Assembly (NCBI GenBank): GCA_900318535.1
Contig: ONKU01000001.1
Location: 62,001-126,000 of the forward strand
Origin: an uncultured Prevotellaceae bacterium
GTDB taxonomy: Bacteria; Bacteroidota; Bacteroidia; Bacteroidales; Muribaculaceae
DNA length: 64,000 nt
Reading direction: 5' to 3'
The position numbers and the translations under genes are program-made. Positions 47,894 to 56,436 of this stretch are shown piece by piece; the first letter of the stretch is position 1; every line of letters begins with the position of its first letter. Below the pieces are notes generated by a model, which saw nothing but the letters and a program-made list of their open reading frames with translations, did no database searches and had not been told where the DNA came from.

Positions 47894-50134
47894 ATGGAAT
47901 CATTAGATATCAACAGTTTGATCAGTGACCTGGCGCTCATTCTGGTGCTGGGCGCAATCGCTACAGTGGTGTTCAAGATGCTCAAGCAACCCATCGTGCT
48001 GGGCTATATTGTGGCAGGCTTCCTGGCCAGTCCTCATTTTGAGCTACTGCCGTCGGTGGCCGTGGAGGCCAATATCGAGTTTTGGGCCCAAATCGGCATC
48101 ATCGTGCTGTTGTTCTCGCTGGGACTGGAGTTCAGTTTCAAGAAACTGGTTGACGTTGGGGGATCGGCCATCCTCACGGCCCTCATCATCGTGCTGGGCA
48201 TGATGAGCCTGGGATTTGTCGTGGGCAAGTACCTGGGATTTGGACTAGTGAACAGCATATTCCTGGGCGGCATGATCTCGATGTCCTCGACCACCATCAT
48301 CCTCAAGGCCTTGACCGACCTGAACATGCGACAGCGCCGCTTTGTGCCGATGACGTTTGCCGTGCTCATCGTCGAGGACCTGTTTGCTGTAGTGATGATG
48401 GTGATACTATCGTCGATTGCGCTGAACAACAGCGTCAAGGGCGGCGAAATGGTGAGCAGCATCCTCAAACTGTCGTTCTTCCTGATCATGTGGTTTACGG
48501 TGGGCATTTTCTTGATTCCCACGTTGTTCAAGCGTTTCAAACGATACATCAGTGACGAGCAGATGCTCATCATTGCCATGGGACTGTGCTTTGCCATGGT
48601 GATGTTCTCGATCAAGTCGGGCTTTTCGGCGGCATTGGGCGCCTTTGTCATGGGCTCTATTCTTGCCGGCACCATCGAGGCCGAGCGCATCGAGCGCCTG
48701 ATTTCACCCGTAAAGGACCTGTTCGGTGCCGTCTTTTTCATCTCGGTGGGCATGATGGTCAACCCACTGGTAATGACCAAGCACTGGAGCGTCATCGCCC
48801 TGCTGGCCGCGGTTGTCATCGTGGGCATGATTGTGTTCGGCACCTTCGGCATGTTGGCCACCGGTCAGCCGCTCAAGCTGGCGATGGAGTCTGGATTCTC
48901 GCTGACGCAGATTGGAGAGTTCTCGTTCATCATCGCCACACTGGGTACAGGACTGGGTGTGCTGGACAAGAGCATCTACCCCATCATCGTGGCGGTATCG
49001 GTCATCACCACGTTCACCACTCCGTTCTTTATCAAGCAGGCCGTTCCCTGCTACAATGCCATCTACAAGATTCTGCCCAAGAGCTGGACCCGCTTGCTCA
49101 ACGGCTACAGCCAGACCGCCAGCGAGAGCGAGGACAGCGAGACCCGCCAGATGTGGAAATCGATTGTATCACGCTATCTGGTCAGGCTGCTAGTCTATTC
49201 GGTAGTCATTGTCGCACTGATTGCCGTGTGCCGCACCTACCTGATGCTCTTCATCATCAAGTGGCTGGGCAACGACACATTGGGACGCTTGACGTGCGCC
49301 GTAAGCACATTTGCCATAGTGGGACCGTTTATTGCCGCCATCCTCATGCCCACCATCAAGCGGTCAGAGCATGAGCAGCTTATCGAGACCAACGGCACGG
49401 TTTCCTATGTGCCCATTGTGGTCATGCTCACCGCGAGCGCCATCCTGGCGGCCATCTTCATCGCTATCATCCTCCAGGCCATTTATCCCAGTGCTGCCTC
49501 GGTCATTGCAGCTGTATTGCTCATGCTAGCCATCTTGGTGGTCATGGTGGTGATACCCAACCCGTTCCGCCACCGTTTGTCCAATATCGAGAAACGCTTC
49601 ATCAACAACATCAACGAGCGTGAGAATCACCGCACCGGCCGTGAGCATAACCTAGTGAGCGACCTGCATCTGGCCCACATGACGGTTGGGCATGGCTGCC
49701 CCTTTGCGGGCGAGCGGCTGCGCAACCTGGACTTGCGGTCGCGCTATGGCGTGAACATTGTAAGCATTCTGCGTGCCGGCAAGCTGCTTACGGTTCCGTC
49801 GGGCGATATGCGCATCTTCCCGGGCGACGTGCTGGGCGTAATCGGCACCGAGGAGCAAATCCAACGTATGCTGCCGCTTGTCGAGGCCCAGAACGAGCAT
49901 GCTGAGAGCGATATCCCAGAGGTGAAGTTCACCCACTTTGCCATCAGCGCCAAGTCGCCCATCGTGGGCCAACGTCTTGAGAACACACGCCTGCGCGAGG
50001 ACTATGGCGCTCTGCTGGTGGCCGTGCAGCGCGGTGAAGACGAATACATCTCCCCCACCCCCGACCTGCTCTTCAAGGCTGGCGACATCCTGTGGATCGT
50101 AGGAAATCCCAAGCAGCTCGCCCGCCTCAAGTAA
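47894..50134 (+). CDS. CPA2-family cation:proton antiporter with two RCK_C (TrkA-C) domains
   Basis: 746 residues. About twelve or more membrane helices of the KefB/RosB-type Na+/H+ exchanger fold (GYIVAGFLASPHFELLP, LGLEFSFKKLV, the SMSSTTIILKAL hinge and LIVEDLFAVVMMV with its conserved Asp) fill the first ~390 residues. A second membrane section covers about 425-550. The C-terminus has two RCK_C domains (about 600-660 and 680-746; HGCPFAGERL with RSRYGVNIV and SPIVGQRLENTRL). An RCK_N Rossmann domain with GxGxxG is missing, so nucleotide control is not expected. It probably exports K+ or Na+. Confidence 0.9.
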   Translation: MESLDINSLISDLALILVLGAIATVVFKMLKQPIVLGYIVAGFLASPHFELLPSVAVEANIEFWAQIGIIVLLFSLGLEFSFKKLVDVGGSAILTALIIVLGMMSLGFVVGKYLGFGLVNSIFLGGMISMSSTTIILKALTDLNMRQRRFVPMTFAVLIVEDLFAVVMMVILSSIALNNSVKGGEMVSSILKLSFFLIMWFTVGIFLIPTLFKRFKRYISDEQMLIIAMGLCFAMVMFSIKSGFSAALGAFVMGSILAGTIEAERIERLISPVKDLFGAVFFISVGMMVNPLVMTKHWSVIALLAAVVIVGMIVFGTFGMLATGQPLKLAMESGFSLTQIGEFSFIIATLGTGLGVLDKSIYPIIVAVSVITTFTTPFFIKQAVPCYNAIYKILPKSWTRLLNGYSQTASESEDSETRQMWKSIVSRYLVRLLVYSVVIVALIAVCRTYLMLFIIKWLGNDTLGRLTCAVSTFAIVGPFIAAILMPTIKRSEHEQLIETNGTVSYVPIVVMLTASAILAAIFIAIILQAIYPSAASVIAAVLLMLAILVVMVVIPNPFRHRLSNIEKRFINNINERENHRTGREHNLVSDLHLAHMTVGHGCPFAGERLRNLDLRSRYGVNIVSILRAGKLLTVPSGDMRIFPGDVLGVIGTEEQIQRMLPLVEAQNEHAESDIPEVKFTHFAISAKSPIVGQRLENTRLREDYGALLVAVQRGEDEYISPTPDLLFKAGDILWIVGNPKQLARLK

Positions 50135-50153
50135 ATAAACCTTTGACCCAGTA

Positions 50154-50175
50154 GAGACGCAAAATCTTGCGTCTC
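50154..50175. repeat. GAGACGC interspersed palindrome, copy 2
   Basis: The same 22 bases as at 17889-17910, again preceded by GTA, 20 bases after the antiporter stop. Confidence 0.85.
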
Positions 50176-50208
50176 TAATCGTATAGCGAGACCCGAATGT
50201 CGGACCCT

Positions 50209-50230
50209 GAGACGCAAGATTTTGCGTCTC
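50209..50230. repeat. GAGACGC interspersed palindrome, copy 3 (inverted)
   Basis: GAGACGCAAGAT then TTTGCGTCTC, the exact reverse complement of copies 1 and 2, 33 bases after copy 2. Copies 2 and 3 can also pair with one another. The rest of 50231-50325 holds nothing I recognise. Confidence 0.85.
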
Positions 50231-50325
50231 CACAAACATGGCCGCTTGATTATCAGCAATTTACCTTCATCAAACCCTCGTTAGCCTAAGACAATCAACG
50301 TTTAATCATTAGCGCGAAAAAAAGA

Positions 50326-50359
50326 GTGGGTGCGTGAGCCATAAGGCCCGCGCACCCAC
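50326..50359 (-). terminator. Intrinsic terminator of the 644-residue dockerin gene
   Basis: GTGGGTGCGTGAGCC at 50326-50340 pairs with GGCCCGCGCACCCAC at 50345-50359 (one wobble, one mismatch), with ATAA loop. On the minus strand it is followed by TCTTTTTTTTCGC, an excellent T tract. Confidence 0.88.
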
Positions 50360-50407
50360 ATTATCGGTAGATCAGACAAATTTCAGTATTTGTCTATACT
50401 CTCCAAA

Positions 50408-52342
50408 TTAATTGCCAAGCAACAAGTCGATCAGAGCGGTAACATCGCCGATGTTGATACCCTCGTCACCGTTCACGTTAGCGCAAATTTCGCATACGCT
50501 ACCACTACCCAGCAGGTAGTCGATCAATGCGGTAACGTCACCGATGTTGACATCATGGTCATGGTTAACGTCACCAATCTCGTAATCGTGAGCGGGAACT
50601 ACCTTCTTGAGGATAACCTTCATGTTCTCGAGGTCAACGGTAATGTCATACTCGCCGGCACCAATCTGGAATGACTTGTACGCATCCCAAGTCAGATCCA
50701 GAGGCTGACCATCGTACAGATTATCATAGTAGATGAAGTTCTCGCCCTCTGCAACAGCACCAAAACGGAAGGGCTCGATGTAATTCCAACCGCCCTGGTC
50801 ATTGTTCTCGGCGAGCTCAGTGGTGAAGCCAAAGAAGTTAGTCTCGGCGGGGAAGGTATAATGGAGGGTGTAAATGTTGTCCTCGGCATTGTACTCAAAC
50901 TTCTTGCCACTAGTGCAATCCCAACCCTGGTCGTCACCGCCCAGCATGTAAACATTGGTACTTGGAGCAGTGGTGATGAACTCAACGATCTCGGTCCATT
51001 CACCGTCAATAATAGTACCAGGAGCCTGTACTTGTACCTCATACTTGGTGTTGGGAGTCAGACCCTCGATGGTGTAGTTGGTAGCATTCAGGTCATTAAC
51101 ATAGTTCCAAGGAGCAGCCGGTCCAGTAATCTTGATGTCATCAAGATACACATAATAGTTGTTGTAGCTGTCAAAGTGACGGAAGACAAGACGACCTACC
51201 TGGCCATTGAATTGACTCAGATCAGCAGTGAAAGTGGCTTCAGATTCATCAGATGAGCAATCGAACTCGCCAATTAAGATCAAGTCCTCCTCAGCGGGTG
51301 CATAACCAGTCTCAGGATCCCAACCGATTACAGCATATACACCAATGTGATCGGGCCATGAAGTCACACCACCCAAAAGGAATGAGAGGGTACCTTGAAG
51401 AGCTGTTTCAGGCGAAATCAGCCAGTTGTCAGGATCTGATGCACCATTTGCACTGCTCCATGACTCAGAGTACCAAACAATATTGGTATGTTCTGAGTCT
51501 AAGTATGTCGGCTCCCAATTCAAGGTGTCAGTATCATTATTTACAGTGTACCACTCGTACAACCAGTCCAAGTTATCAGTGGGGAAGTCCCACAAAACGC
51601 CATCACCACCCTCAGAGTAGGGCCTCCAGCGCAGGTTCCAGAGAGCGTCATCGTTATCCTCCCATGCCACGTTGGCAAAGACGTCACCAGGAACAACGGT
51701 CAGGTTCTCGGGAACGGTGGTCTCGTAAAGGTCTGTACGGTCATTACCATTATCGCCCAAAGTGATCAGGAACAGGTATGTCCTACCGGCTACAAATGTA
51801 ACATCATCACCACGGCCACCCATATTACCGTTTTGAGAAGCGATCCAAAGTCTGTCACCAGGGGTTGGGTTAACCATGACATAGTCATAGGTGCCAGCGG
51901 GAATCACAATTGTAACACTGCCATCATAGACCATGTTCTGTGTATCCATATCACCATCAGCATTCTCGGGAATCTTGTACTCGAAATTGGCATAATCTCC
52001 TGAGAAAGTGCCAGAGCCACCAACAGCTTCAAATTCTACACCATAAGCGGTAGCATCGGCATCGAGCAGCATCTGATAGCCGCTGTTGTCATCTTCGCCC
52101 CATACTTGATGGGCTTCAAGGGTAATTGCGCAATAGCCCTCGGGAATGTCCACCTTGGCGGGAGCCTTGAATGTCATTGGCCTTGCGGTAGTAGGAGTTG
52201 CCTCAGTGAACTTTGCATTCTGCACAAAACCGGTTTTGGGTTGAGCCTTAGGCATCTTGGCTACTTTTCGCGCTTGATCAATGCCCGCTGAAGCAGAAAC
52301 TGCAACAGTCAAACCTAAAAGTAAAAATAACAATTTCTTCAT
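50408..52342 (-). CDS. Secreted adhesin-like protein with C-terminal dockerin-like domain (paralogue 1)
   Basis: 644 residues. Signal peptide 1-19. About 210-245 is FN3-like (VVPGDVFANVAWEDND). The cleaved-adhesin/gingipain K-type jelly roll lies at about 250-410, marked by DNWLISP. A second FN3-like part (YTIEGLTPNTKYEVQVQ) precedes a ~115-residue module that opens VYMLGGDDQGWDC and resembles the SusE/SusF starch-binding fold. A two-repeat dockerin-like domain (588-644) ends it: GDVNHDHDVNIGDVTALID and VNGDEGINIGDVTALID with a Cys pair between. From the SusE-like module on, it is close to paralogue 2 even at DNA level. Ligand unknown. It has its own promoter (52490) and terminator. Confidence 0.9.
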   Translation of the reverse strand: MKKLLFLLLGLTVAVSASAGIDQARKVAKMPKAQPKTGFVQNAKFTEATPTTARPMTFKAPAKVDIPEGYCAITLEAHQVWGEDDNSGYQMLLDADATAYGVEFEAVGGSGTFSGDYANFEYKIPENADGDMDTQNMVYDGSVTIVIPAGTYDYVMVNPTPGDRLWIASQNGNMGGRGDDVTFVAGRTYLFLITLGDNGNDRTDLYETTVPENLTVVPGDVFANVAWEDNDDALWNLRWRPYSEGGDGVLWDFPTDNLDWLYEWYTVNNDTDTLNWEPTYLDSEHTNIVWYSESWSSANGASDPDNWLISPETALQGTLSFLLGGVTSWPDHIGVYAVIGWDPETGYAPAEEDLILIGEFDCSSDESEATFTADLSQFNGQVGRLVFRHFDSYNNYYVYLDDIKITGPAAPWNYVNDLNATNYTIEGLTPNTKYEVQVQAPGTIIDGEWTEIVEFITTAPSTNVYMLGGDDQGWDCTSGKKFEYNAEDNIYTLHYTFPAETNFFGFTTELAENNDQGGWNYIEPFRFGAVAEGENFIYYDNLYDGQPLDLTWDAYKSFQIGAGEYDITVDLENMKVILKKVVPAHDYEIGDVNHDHDVNIGDVTALIDYLLGSGSVCEICANVNGDEGINIGDVTALIDLLLGN

Positions 52343-52489
52343 AAAACTTGAATTTTTAATTAATAATTATTTGGAGTAACACTCAATAAAATACAGTTCT
52401 GTTCAAAGGATTCCAAAAGCAGACAATAGCTTTTCATAATGAACTCGACTACTATACTCCGACTTTGGTTATCTTTTGTAATATTTTCG

Positions 52490-52497
52490 CAAAAATA
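52490..52497 (-). promoter_or_regulatory. -7 box for dockerin paralogue 1
   Basis: The minus strand reads TATTTTTG, a full TAnnTTTG match, followed by a ~147-base AT-rich leader to the ATG at 52342. The gap 52343-52710 holds this leader, a stretch without features and the hairpin at 52625-52658. Confidence 0.6.
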
Positions 52498-52624
52498 ATG
52501 GGTTTTTCTCAATTCGCGATACAATTTTGTCTACTATTTTTCAACACTTCAATACCGAACGGACAGTTTTACTGTTTTCGGTTAACCGATTGCTATTAGG
52601 CGGCTAAACCAACATAATCATGAA

Positions 52625-52658
52625 GATGCGGCATGCCTGTGGATGGGCATGCCGCATC
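52625..52658 (-). terminator. Hairpin downstream of dockerin paralogue 2
   Basis: Perfect 13-bp stem, GATGCGGCATGCC at 52625-52637 with its complement at 52646-52658, eight-base loop. It lies ~50 bases past the stop; the T tract on the minus strand is weak. Confidence 0.75.
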
Positions 52659-52710
52659 ATTCATGCGAAAGAGTTATCTTAGTCAGATTCTCTGTTGGAT
52701 TGCTGCGTCA

Positions 52711-54570
52711 TCAGTTATTGTTGAGCAGCTTGTCGATCAGAGCAGTCACGTCAGCAATGTTGATGCCCTCGTCACCATTCACGTTAGCGCAAGTTTCGCA
52801 TACGCTACCACTACCCAGCAGATAGTCGATCAGAGCGGTAACGTCGGCAATGTTGACTGCATGATCGTGGTTCACGTCACCAACCTCATAATCGTGAGCG
52901 GGAACTACTTTCGAGAGCATGACCTTCTTGCTGGTCAGATCAATGGCAATGTAGTACTCGCCGGCACCAATCTGGAATGCCTTGTACGCATCCCAAGTCA
53001 GATCCAGAGGCTTACTATCGTACTGGTCATCATAGTAGATGAAGTTCTCGCCATCGGCAACAGCACCGAAGCGGTAGGGTTCGATGTAATCCCAACCACC
53101 CTGGTCATTGTTCTCGGCGAGCCTTGTGGTGAAGCCGAAGTAGTTAGTCTCGGCGGGGAAGGTATAATGGAGGATGTAGATGTTGTACTCGGCATCGTAC
53201 TCAAACTTTTTGCCATTGGTGCAATCCCAACCCTGATCGTCACCGCCTAACATATAAACGGGAATGGTGGGGAAGGTAACAGGAGCGGTCCAGTCGCTGA
53301 CATCAGTGCCAACAGCCTGTACCTCTACCTGATAGTAGGCATCGGGAGTAAGGTTTTCGAGGGTATACGGATTTGTTACACCTTCGATAACTTGCCATTC
53401 ACCAGGATATTCGCCACCAGGAACCTCTACACAGAAGTCATCAATGTTCAAGCAGAACATGTCAGAAACATTGTAGTGGCGGATAGCGATGCAGCCATAG
53501 CCCTGATACTGACTCAAATCAATAGTGTACTCCTGGAATTCACCAGTTGCGGTAACGTCATCACCAATCTTTACAAAGTCATCCAAACTGGTCAACTGGT
53601 CACCCGCAAAAACATATACAGCAAATACCTCACCACAATAATCGGGATCTTGGCCACGATACCAGAACGAAGCATGGCCTCCCATCTCAATTGCAGGTGA
53701 AATCAGCCAGTTGTCGGGGTTGAGAGCAGTTTTTGAATCGTTGTCATAGCTAGCAGAAATCATGACACCATTACCGCTGTGAGTGTTATATCCTGCATTG
53801 GCCCATTCCCAGCAGATGCTGTCATTATCATTGTCAATCACCATCCAGTCTTCCAGCTGGTCAACGGTTTCAAAATCCCACAACCGGTTGAGTTTCTCGG
53901 GCAACTGGCGATAGCGCAGGTTCCAGCTGGTAGCATCACCATTCTCGGTCCAACCAATAATAGCTGAGGTAGTCGAGGGATCAACGGTCACATTAGTGGG
54001 AACAGGTTGTGACATGTCTTTGTGCAGTACAAGATCGTAGGAGTAGAAATAGAAACTGAACGATTCTGTCTCGGTGTTCTCAATATAGTAGTTAGTCAAC
54101 TCGAGCTTCTTAGCCTCAGCATCATAGTTGAACTTGATGTCATCCACACTTGAGCCATCGGTAGAGCCACAGGCATAGATCATTTCACCATTGTACATGC
54201 CAGCATACTGGCCATTGGCAAACGTAACGGTCTGACCATCCTCGCTAATGGTACCCACGAGCCAAGCATCGGAGCAGAGGAATACCATGCCCTTAACATA
54301 CACATCATTACCATCAAAAGCGACCGAAATGTCGTTTGAGTTGGTATAACTAGTGTTGTTGTTGATGTAGCCGCCCTCAATCACCCAGTCGGTCTCAACT
54401 GTAGCTGTTGCAGGAGGAGCGGCACGATGGGGAGCTTGGAAGGTCATTGCTTTCGTCGGCTGTTTGGTCATCTTCGGTAGCTGAAGCATCTTGCCCTTGG
54501 GAGCATTTTGGGCAAACGCAACCATCGAGAATGCGATGGCGAGCGTCAATAGAATGTTAAATCTTTTCAT
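52711..54570 (-). CDS. Secreted adhesin-like protein with C-terminal dockerin-like domain (paralogue 2)
   Basis: 619 residues from the ATG at 54570; the frame extends to 54612 without a plausible signal peptide. Signal peptide 1-20 (ends AFAQ). An N-terminal beta region with repeated strands (GKMLQLPKMTKQ, then GGYINNNTSYTNS) precedes an FN3-like part and a cleaved-adhesin jelly roll (NPDNWLISPAIEMGGH). The FN3-like YTLENLTPDAYYQVEVQAVG, the SusE-like module starting VYMLGGDDQGWDC and the dockerin-like tail (562-619) follow. The last ~180 residues are almost the same as in paralogue 1. It is monocistronic from the -7 box at 54642-54649. Surface attachment is presumed, function not known. Confidence 0.9.
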   Translation of the reverse strand: MKRFNILLTLAIAFSMVAFAQNAPKGKMLQLPKMTKQPTKAMTFQAPHRAAPPATATVETDWVIEGGYINNNTSYTNSNDISVAFDGNDVYVKGMVFLCSDAWLVGTISEDGQTVTFANGQYAGMYNGEMIYACGSTDGSSVDDIKFNYDAEAKKLELTNYYIENTETESFSFYFYSYDLVLHKDMSQPVPTNVTVDPSTTSAIIGWTENGDATSWNLRYRQLPEKLNRLWDFETVDQLEDWMVIDNDNDSICWEWANAGYNTHSGNGVMISASYDNDSKTALNPDNWLISPAIEMGGHASFWYRGQDPDYCGEVFAVYVFAGDQLTSLDDFVKIGDDVTATGEFQEYTIDLSQYQGYGCIAIRHYNVSDMFCLNIDDFCVEVPGGEYPGEWQVIEGVTNPYTLENLTPDAYYQVEVQAVGTDVSDWTAPVTFPTIPVYMLGGDDQGWDCTNGKKFEYDAEYNIYILHYTFPAETNYFGFTTRLAENNDQGGWDYIEPYRFGAVADGENFIYYDDQYDSKPLDLTWDAYKAFQIGAGEYYIAIDLTSKKVMLSKVVPAHDYEVGDVNHDHAVNIADVTALIDYLLGSGSVCETCANVNGDEGINIADVTALIDKLLNNN

Positions 54571-54641
54571 AAAATAATGATTTAGAATTAATAAAGGTTG
54601 GTAATAAAACAATAGTGGTATAGTCTTTTTTTACAATGCGG

Positions 54642-54649
54642 CAAATATA
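54642..54649 (-). promoter_or_regulatory. -7 box for dockerin paralogue 2
   Basis: The minus strand reads TATATTTG, a full TAnnTTTG match, 71 bases before the ATG at 54570. The rest of the gap to 54828 is AT-rich and holds no gene. Confidence 0.65.
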
Positions 54650-54828
54650 GCATATATTTTAAAAATAAAGAAATTTATTCCAAATAAATTAGAATTTTCT
54701 ATTAACAGCCATAATTATGTTAGATTATTATCGCTATTTCACATACTCGACTATGTGATTAAAACGAAAAAACAAAGATGCCCATGCCAAAATCCGGCAC
54801 AGGCAATACCCCTCATTCGCGTCATGAA

Positions 54829-54871
54829 AAAAGAGGATGCGCAGCCATAATGGCACTGCGCATCCTCTTTT
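54829..54871 (-). terminator. Intrinsic terminator of dockerin paralogue 3
   Basis: Perfect 16-bp stem, AAAAGAGGATGCGCAG at 54829-54844 with CTGCGCATCCTCTTTT at 54856-54871, and an inner CCAT/ATGG pair. The minus strand continues TTTTTTC. Confidence 0.88.
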
Positions 54872-54910
54872 ATGATTTGATAATAACTATCAGATATCTG
54901 TCATGGAGCA

Positions 54911-56296
54911 TTAATTATTGCTGAGCAGCTTGTCGATCAGGGCGGTAACGTCACCGATGTTGATGCCCTCATCACCATTAACATTAGCGCAAATTTCGCA
55001 TACGCTACCACTACCCAGCAGGTAGTCGATCAGAGCGGTAACGTCACCAATGTTGACTGCCTCGTCGTGGTTCACATCACCCAGATCATAGCCATGGTCT
55101 TGTGTAACCTTCTCGATGATGAGCTTCATTTTAGCGAGGTCAACGGTCAGCTTGTACTCTCCAGCAGGAGTCTTGTAAGCATCGCCATTTTTTTCCATCG
55201 AGAGCTCAATACCCAGCATCTCGTCGGTCACCAGGAAGTCACCATCGCTAACAGCACCGAAGCGATAAGGCAGGATGTAATCCCAGCCACCTTGATCGTC
55301 GTTCTCGGCAACGCGGGTAGTGAAGCTGAAGTAGTTGTAGCCACTGTTGCGGCCATTGAGAGTTACTGTAGCGGTGTAAACATTGTTCTCGGCATCATAT
55401 TCCATAGGGGTGCCGGCATTGGGAGCCCAGCCCTGCTCGTTCACCTCACCCAAAATATAAACCGTCTCAGGCAGGGTCACCTCACGCACCACGGACTGAT
55501 AAGACTTTCCTGTATTCTGTTTTACTTCCACATAGAATTCATAGGTTTTGCCAGGAGTCAGGCCTTCCACGGCATAGGTGGCACCGGGGAGTTTTTTATT
55601 GGCATCGGTGGGCTCAACATTCTGGTTCAGGACAACTTCCTGGGTCTCCTTGTCAACAACATGCAGGAAATAACCACAGCCCTCACCAATGAAGTTATTG
55701 ATGATATAGGTGTTCTCGGCATCGCAGGACCAGTCAGCAAGGAAGGACGTCGAAGTAACATTCTTTGCTTCTTGCAGCTGAGGATAGATTTCCATGTACA
55801 CGATGTCCGAAGAGTTGGTTTGACCAGCATCAGTATAGTGAGTCTGAATACCGATACGCCATGTAAAGAACAGATCTTCACTTTCTTCAACTAGACTAGT
55901 CAAGCCACCAAAGTGAATATCCCAGTAACCAATATTACCATTGGGCGTTCTCCCATTGTAGGGGAATTGAGTCAATGGCTCGTTTACCTGACCAGGGAAC
56001 ATCTCAGGGGTGAAAGTAAAGATCTGGTCATTGTCGGTAAAGATGCTGAAGCTGACCTTTTCAGGATCCAGTATGGTATATTCTTCGCCATTGAAATACT
56101 TGTCAAGAGTATAATCGTCGGCAACAAGATTTCCATCAAAATCCGCTGCAAGATCATAGCCCAAATCAATACCGACAGGTAAACCGTAGTCGATGAACTC
56201 TGAGAGTCCAGGATTTGCGGGTTTTGGCAGGCTTTGTGCCGTTGTGCTGACGGTCAATGCCAGCAACATCACAAAAAGTACAGAAATCTTTTTCAT
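54911..56296 (-). CDS. Secreted protein with SusE-like module and C-terminal dockerin-like domain (paralogue 3)
   Basis: 461 residues. Signal peptide 1-20 (ends STTAQ). The N-terminal ~130 residues are unlike the other two paralogues (DLAADFDGNLVADDYTLD, a beta region with YTILDPEKVSFSIFTDN). An FN3-like stretch (YAVEGLTPGKTYEFYVE), a SusE/SusF-like module (VYILGEVNEQGWAP, then DDQGGWDYILPYRFGAV) and a two-repeat dockerin-like tail (404-461) follow. It lacks the cleaved-adhesin jelly roll. The tail with its VCEICANVNGDEG spacer is shared with paralogues 1 and 2. Own promoter at 56356-56363 and strong terminator, so it is expressed separately. Function unknown. Confidence 0.88.
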   Translation of the reverse strand: MKKISVLFVMLLALTVSTTAQSLPKPANPGLSEFIDYGLPVGIDLGYDLAADFDGNLVADDYTLDKYFNGEEYTILDPEKVSFSIFTDNDQIFTFTPEMFPGQVNEPLTQFPYNGRTPNGNIGYWDIHFGGLTSLVEESEDLFFTWRIGIQTHYTDAGQTNSSDIVYMEIYPQLQEAKNVTSTSFLADWSCDAENTYIINNFIGEGCGYFLHVVDKETQEVVLNQNVEPTDANKKLPGATYAVEGLTPGKTYEFYVEVKQNTGKSYQSVVREVTLPETVYILGEVNEQGWAPNAGTPMEYDAENNVYTATVTLNGRNSGYNYFSFTTRVAENDDQGGWDYILPYRFGAVSDGDFLVTDEMLGIELSMEKNGDAYKTPAGEYKLTVDLAKMKLIIEKVTQDHGYDLGDVNHDEAVNIGDVTALIDYLLGSGSVCEICANVNGDEGINIGDVTALIDKLLSNN

Positions 56297-56355
56297 AAAA
56301 ATAGAATTTAATATTAATGATAATTAAAGTGATTTGTTTTGTTTTATATTACTTG

Positions 56356-56363
56356 CAAATTTA
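56356..56363 (-). promoter_or_regulatory. -7 box for dockerin paralogue 3
   Basis: The minus strand reads TAAATTTG, a full TAnnTTTG match, 59 bases before the ATG at 56296. Confidence 0.65.
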
Positions 56364-56436
56364 CATCAAATTTGACAACAAACAAAAAAAATGACAAAAA
56401 TATGCCATCATTTCAACAAATAGGCGCAAATGAGGA

